Assembly (NCBI GenBank): GCA_903868295.1
Contig: CAIPUQ010000426.1
Coordinates: forward strand, 1-7,146
Reading direction: 5' to 3'
From: an uncultured Roseiflexaceae bacterium
GTDB taxonomy: Bacteria; Chloroflexota; Chloroflexia; Chloroflexales; Roseiflexaceae
Length of the DNA stretch: 7,146 nt
The first letter of the stretch is position 1, and the number at the start of each line of letters is the position of its first letter. Below the pieces are notes generated by a model that worked only from the letters and a program-made list of their open reading frames with translations, searched no databases and was not told the origin of the DNA. Made by a program: the position numbers and the translations under genes. Positions 5,245 to 7,146 of the stretch are shown here, piece by piece.

Positions 5245-7146
5245 TTATTCGGTGGGGTCGACGCCGTAGCGCCAGCGATAGTAGTGGCGGCCCACGTTCC
5301 CTTGTTCGATTTGCCAGCCGGCGGGGTTGTTGGGCACGTAGGTGAGCACACGGCGTTCAAACGGTTGTACCATCACCCATTGCTCGATGCCGTTGATTTG
5401 ACTCTTGGTCCAATACGCCTCGCTCAGTGGGTAGCCCATCGTTGCAACCCAGTTGTCCATCAACGCACCGCGTTGACTGCGCCCATTGACATAAATGACA
5501 TCGGCGCTCGTCAGGTACTCATAAAAGACCTGCGGGATGTTGTGCCCGGTGGTCGGTGCGTAGAACCCGATGCGAGCGGCATTGATGCCGGACGCATCGT
5601 AGGGCGATACCGTACCGTTGCGGTCGATGCGACTATCGGCATAGTCACCGACCCGATTGGGTGCTTTGGTGCCGATGACCCCAGCGAAACTGGCGTACGT
5701 CGGGCCGCTGCGGTCGCTGGTATCTCCGGTAATGCTTACATCGGAGGGCTCGCGGTCAATAAAATCTGCATTACCAACCTGCATTTGGCCGGTGATCAGC
5801 TCGCGCACGAGCAATCCGCTGGTCACAAACCACGAGTTGCGTGGGTTGGCGTTGGGATTGTTGATCTCCATACGGCCTTTGTCGAAGTACTGTACTTGGC
5901 GCATCCCGCCGGCGATTTGCAGATACGCTTCGCTCCGGGCCATCAGACCGGTCGGGCCCCACAACCAGCTACGTTTGGCCTGCTGGCGTACCACGGGGCG
6001 GTCACTGCGGGCCCAAAGATACTCGAAGGCACGGTTGACAAAGGTCTTGAGCGGGCCGTTGATGAGCTCGCTGGTGGGTTGATAGCCAGCACGTTCGTAG
6101 CCGGTGCTGCTGTCGCCAAACGGGGTTTCGGTCGGCGTCGGATCGAAGCCGTTCTCGTTCTCGTCACTGCCAGCTTTGGGGGTAATGGTTGCAACGAAGA
6201 AGTCGTCGCCTGGCGTCGATGTCGGCACGGAGCTCAGTGAGCGCCCGGCGCAGTCCTCAGCACCAGCGGGACAGACGGTGTTTTTGAGGTTGTACTGGAA
6301 GAACGGATTGCCGAGGTCGCCGATATTTTTGATTTGGATGAAATAGAAGCCATCGACCGGTGGTGTAAAGACAAGCTGCGAGTCGAACGAGGTAGTGTCT
6401 TTGTTGTCGTTTTGATCGATGAATGTGTAGGCATCACGGTCGAACAGGGTCATGATGGTGTCGGTACCCTGCGTGGTGGTGGAAGAACTACTGTTGAGAT
6501 TGGCGGTTGTATCGGTCAGTAGGACGTACGTGTTGCCGGTTTTTGCAAAAAAACGCACCCAATCTGCGTCGCCGTTGGGGCAGAGCCGATGATCGGTTTG
6601 GATCTGATTCGAAAAAATCAAACTTGCCTGTTCAGGCAACCCATCGGGTTCGTAGAGGTCTGTGCACAGTCCGCTCGTATCGGGGACATTACCTTCGAAT
6701 CGGTGATCATCGCCACCCGTATACGAGAGATTCTTGAGGGTGAAGGTGTAGATACCATAGTTTGCATTGGTGGCTTCGTAGACGCGTGCAACATAAATGC
6801 CGTCCATGGGTGCACGGAACTGCTTGATGTAGGGGTCGAGATTCGAACTGTTAGGATTCTGTGATTCGTAAGAGTCGTCACTGGTGACAACCAGTGCATG
6901 GTTCGGATCGTAGAGCTCCATGACGAGGTCCAGGGTACCGTTGGCGTTGGTAGCTTCGTTGGTATTAAATGCCAGTGATTTTGAATCAGAAATGAACACC
7001 TCGTAGACTTTGCCGCGCGTCATCGGGAGTGCGTAGTAGTTCATCGACCCGACAGAACAGAGCTTCTGAATAATCGGCAAATCTTGTTGGACAGCGTAGT
7101 AATTCGTATACGTTTGTGCTCCAGCCGTACAATTTGTCGGGATGAC
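5245..7146 (-). CDS. Partial secreted-type protein: two PPC-like domains plus Chloroflexi C-terminal domain
   Basis: The frame is open to the right edge of the window, so the 5' end is missing; 633 residues are visible (numbered here from the edge). A TTG at 7078-7080 is in frame but the coding pattern continues before it, so it is not the start. Order: an N-terminal stretch with NYYAV- and NYYALP-type strands; a PPC-like beta domain (about 32-142) with KVYEVFI, LDLVMELYDP and DGIYVARVYE; a second (about 160-288) opening with LYEPDGLPEQA, then CPNGDADWVRF and DGFYFIQIKN; a Thr/Pro/Asp linker (about 305-350); and a C-terminal domain (about 366-627) with SWLWGP, QVQYFDKGRME, TSGLLVREL, HNIPQVFYEYL, MGYPLSEAYW, VQPFERRVLTYVPNNP and GNVGRHYYRWRY. 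PPC domains are typical of secreted proteins. The C-terminal block is one I associate with Chloroflexi surface proteins of unknown role; no catalytic motif is evident. The six cysteines visible in the PPC region fit an extracytoplasmic location. Signal peptide and any enzyme domain would lie outside the window. Confidence 0.85.
   Translation of the reverse strand, partial: VIPTNCTAGAQTYTNYYAVQQDLPIIQKLCSVGSMNYYALPMTRGKVYEVFISDSKSLAFNTNEATNANGTLDLVMELYDPNHALVVTSDDSYESQNPNSSNLDPYIKQFRAPMDGIYVARVYEATNANYGIYTFTLKNLSYTGGDDHRFEGNVPDTSGLCTDLYEPDGLPEQASLIFSNQIQTDHRLCPNGDADWVRFFAKTGNTYVLLTDTTANLNSSSSTTTQGTDTIMTLFDRDAYTFIDQNDNKDTTSFDSQLVFTPPVDGFYFIQIKNIGDLGNPFFQYNLKNTVCPAGAEDCAGRSLSSVPTSTPGDDFFVATITPKAGSDENENGFDPTPTETPFGDSSTGYERAGYQPTSELINGPLKTFVNRAFEYLWARSDRPVVRQQAKRSWLWGPTGLMARSEAYLQIAGGMRQVQYFDKGRMEINNPNANPRNSWFVTSGLLVRELITGQMQVGNADFIDREPSDVSITGDTSDRSGPTYASFAGVIGTKAPNRVGDYADSRIDRNGTVSPYDASGINAARIGFYAPTTGHNIPQVFYEYLTSADVIYVNGRSQRGALMDNWVATMGYPLSEAYWTKSQINGIEQWVMVQPFERRVLTYVPNNPAGWQIEQGNVGRHYYRWRYGVDPTE

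Noticed and set aside
5284..6240. A 318-codon open frame on the plus strand opposite the C-terminal domain gene
   Set aside because: The minus-strand protein here has strong, coherent motifs; the plus-strand translation shows none, and no suitable ribosome binding site stands out.
6750..6960. EATNAN occurring twice in the first PPC-like domain (also as similar DNA)
   Set aside because: Only six residues match, with different surrounding sequence; it may be a coincidence of loop composition rather than a repeat unit.
7078..7080. TTG as start codon of the right-end gene
   Set aside because: The frame stays open for another 22 codons to the edge, with NYYAV text matching the NYYALP strand that follows, and no ribosome binding site was seen; the gene is simply cut by the window.

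Overview
The window looks like chromosomal DNA from a member of the Chloroflexota, most likely class Chloroflexia. GC content by eye is in the high fifties. The main taxonomic pointer is the secreted-type protein at the right end: its C-terminal region (YFDKGRME, FERRVLTY, GNVGRHYYRWRY) is a pattern I associate with surface or secreted proteins of Roseiflexus/Chloroflexus-type bacteria. The assignment is inference from remembered family patterns, not a search.

Layout from left to right: (1) a minus-strand housekeeping block, read right to left as accD, accA, prmC. AccD and AccA are the two carboxyltransferase halves of acetyl-CoA carboxylase and are tightly coupled (9-nt gap, with the accA ribosome binding site overlapping the accD stop). 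A strong intrinsic terminator (11-bp perfect stem, T7 tract) sits between accA and prmC, the release-factor glutamine methyltransferase. (2) A 115-bp divergent intergenic region with two back-to-back extended -10 promoters, one for accDA and one for the plus-strand pair. (3) A plus-strand two-gene unit: a PPK2-family polyphosphate kinase and a 139-aa protein of unknown function, joined by an ATGA stop/start overlap. (4) A minus-strand pair: a large, probably extracellular protein with two PPC-like beta domains and the Chloroflexi-type C-terminal domain (its 5' end lies beyond the window), followed 15 nt later by a membrane protein with an M28-peptidase-like fold pattern whose metal ligands appear to be lost. 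The plus and minus units converge with both stop codons inside one CTAG tetranucleotide.

The coding density is very high: no gene-free stretch exceeds about 120 bases, and there are no RNA genes, mobile elements, CRISPR arrays or long repeats that I can see. The acc genes serve fatty-acid synthesis (malonyl-CoA supply), prmC serves translation termination, and ppk2 serves polyphosphate/nucleotide balance. I see no defence island or obvious new multi-gene system. The points most worth a second look are the shortened zinc knuckle of AccD (CxC instead of CxxC), the apparently inactive M28-like membrane protein next to a PPC-domain surface protein, the uncharacterised C-terminal domain of that protein, and the small unknown gene coupled to ppk2.
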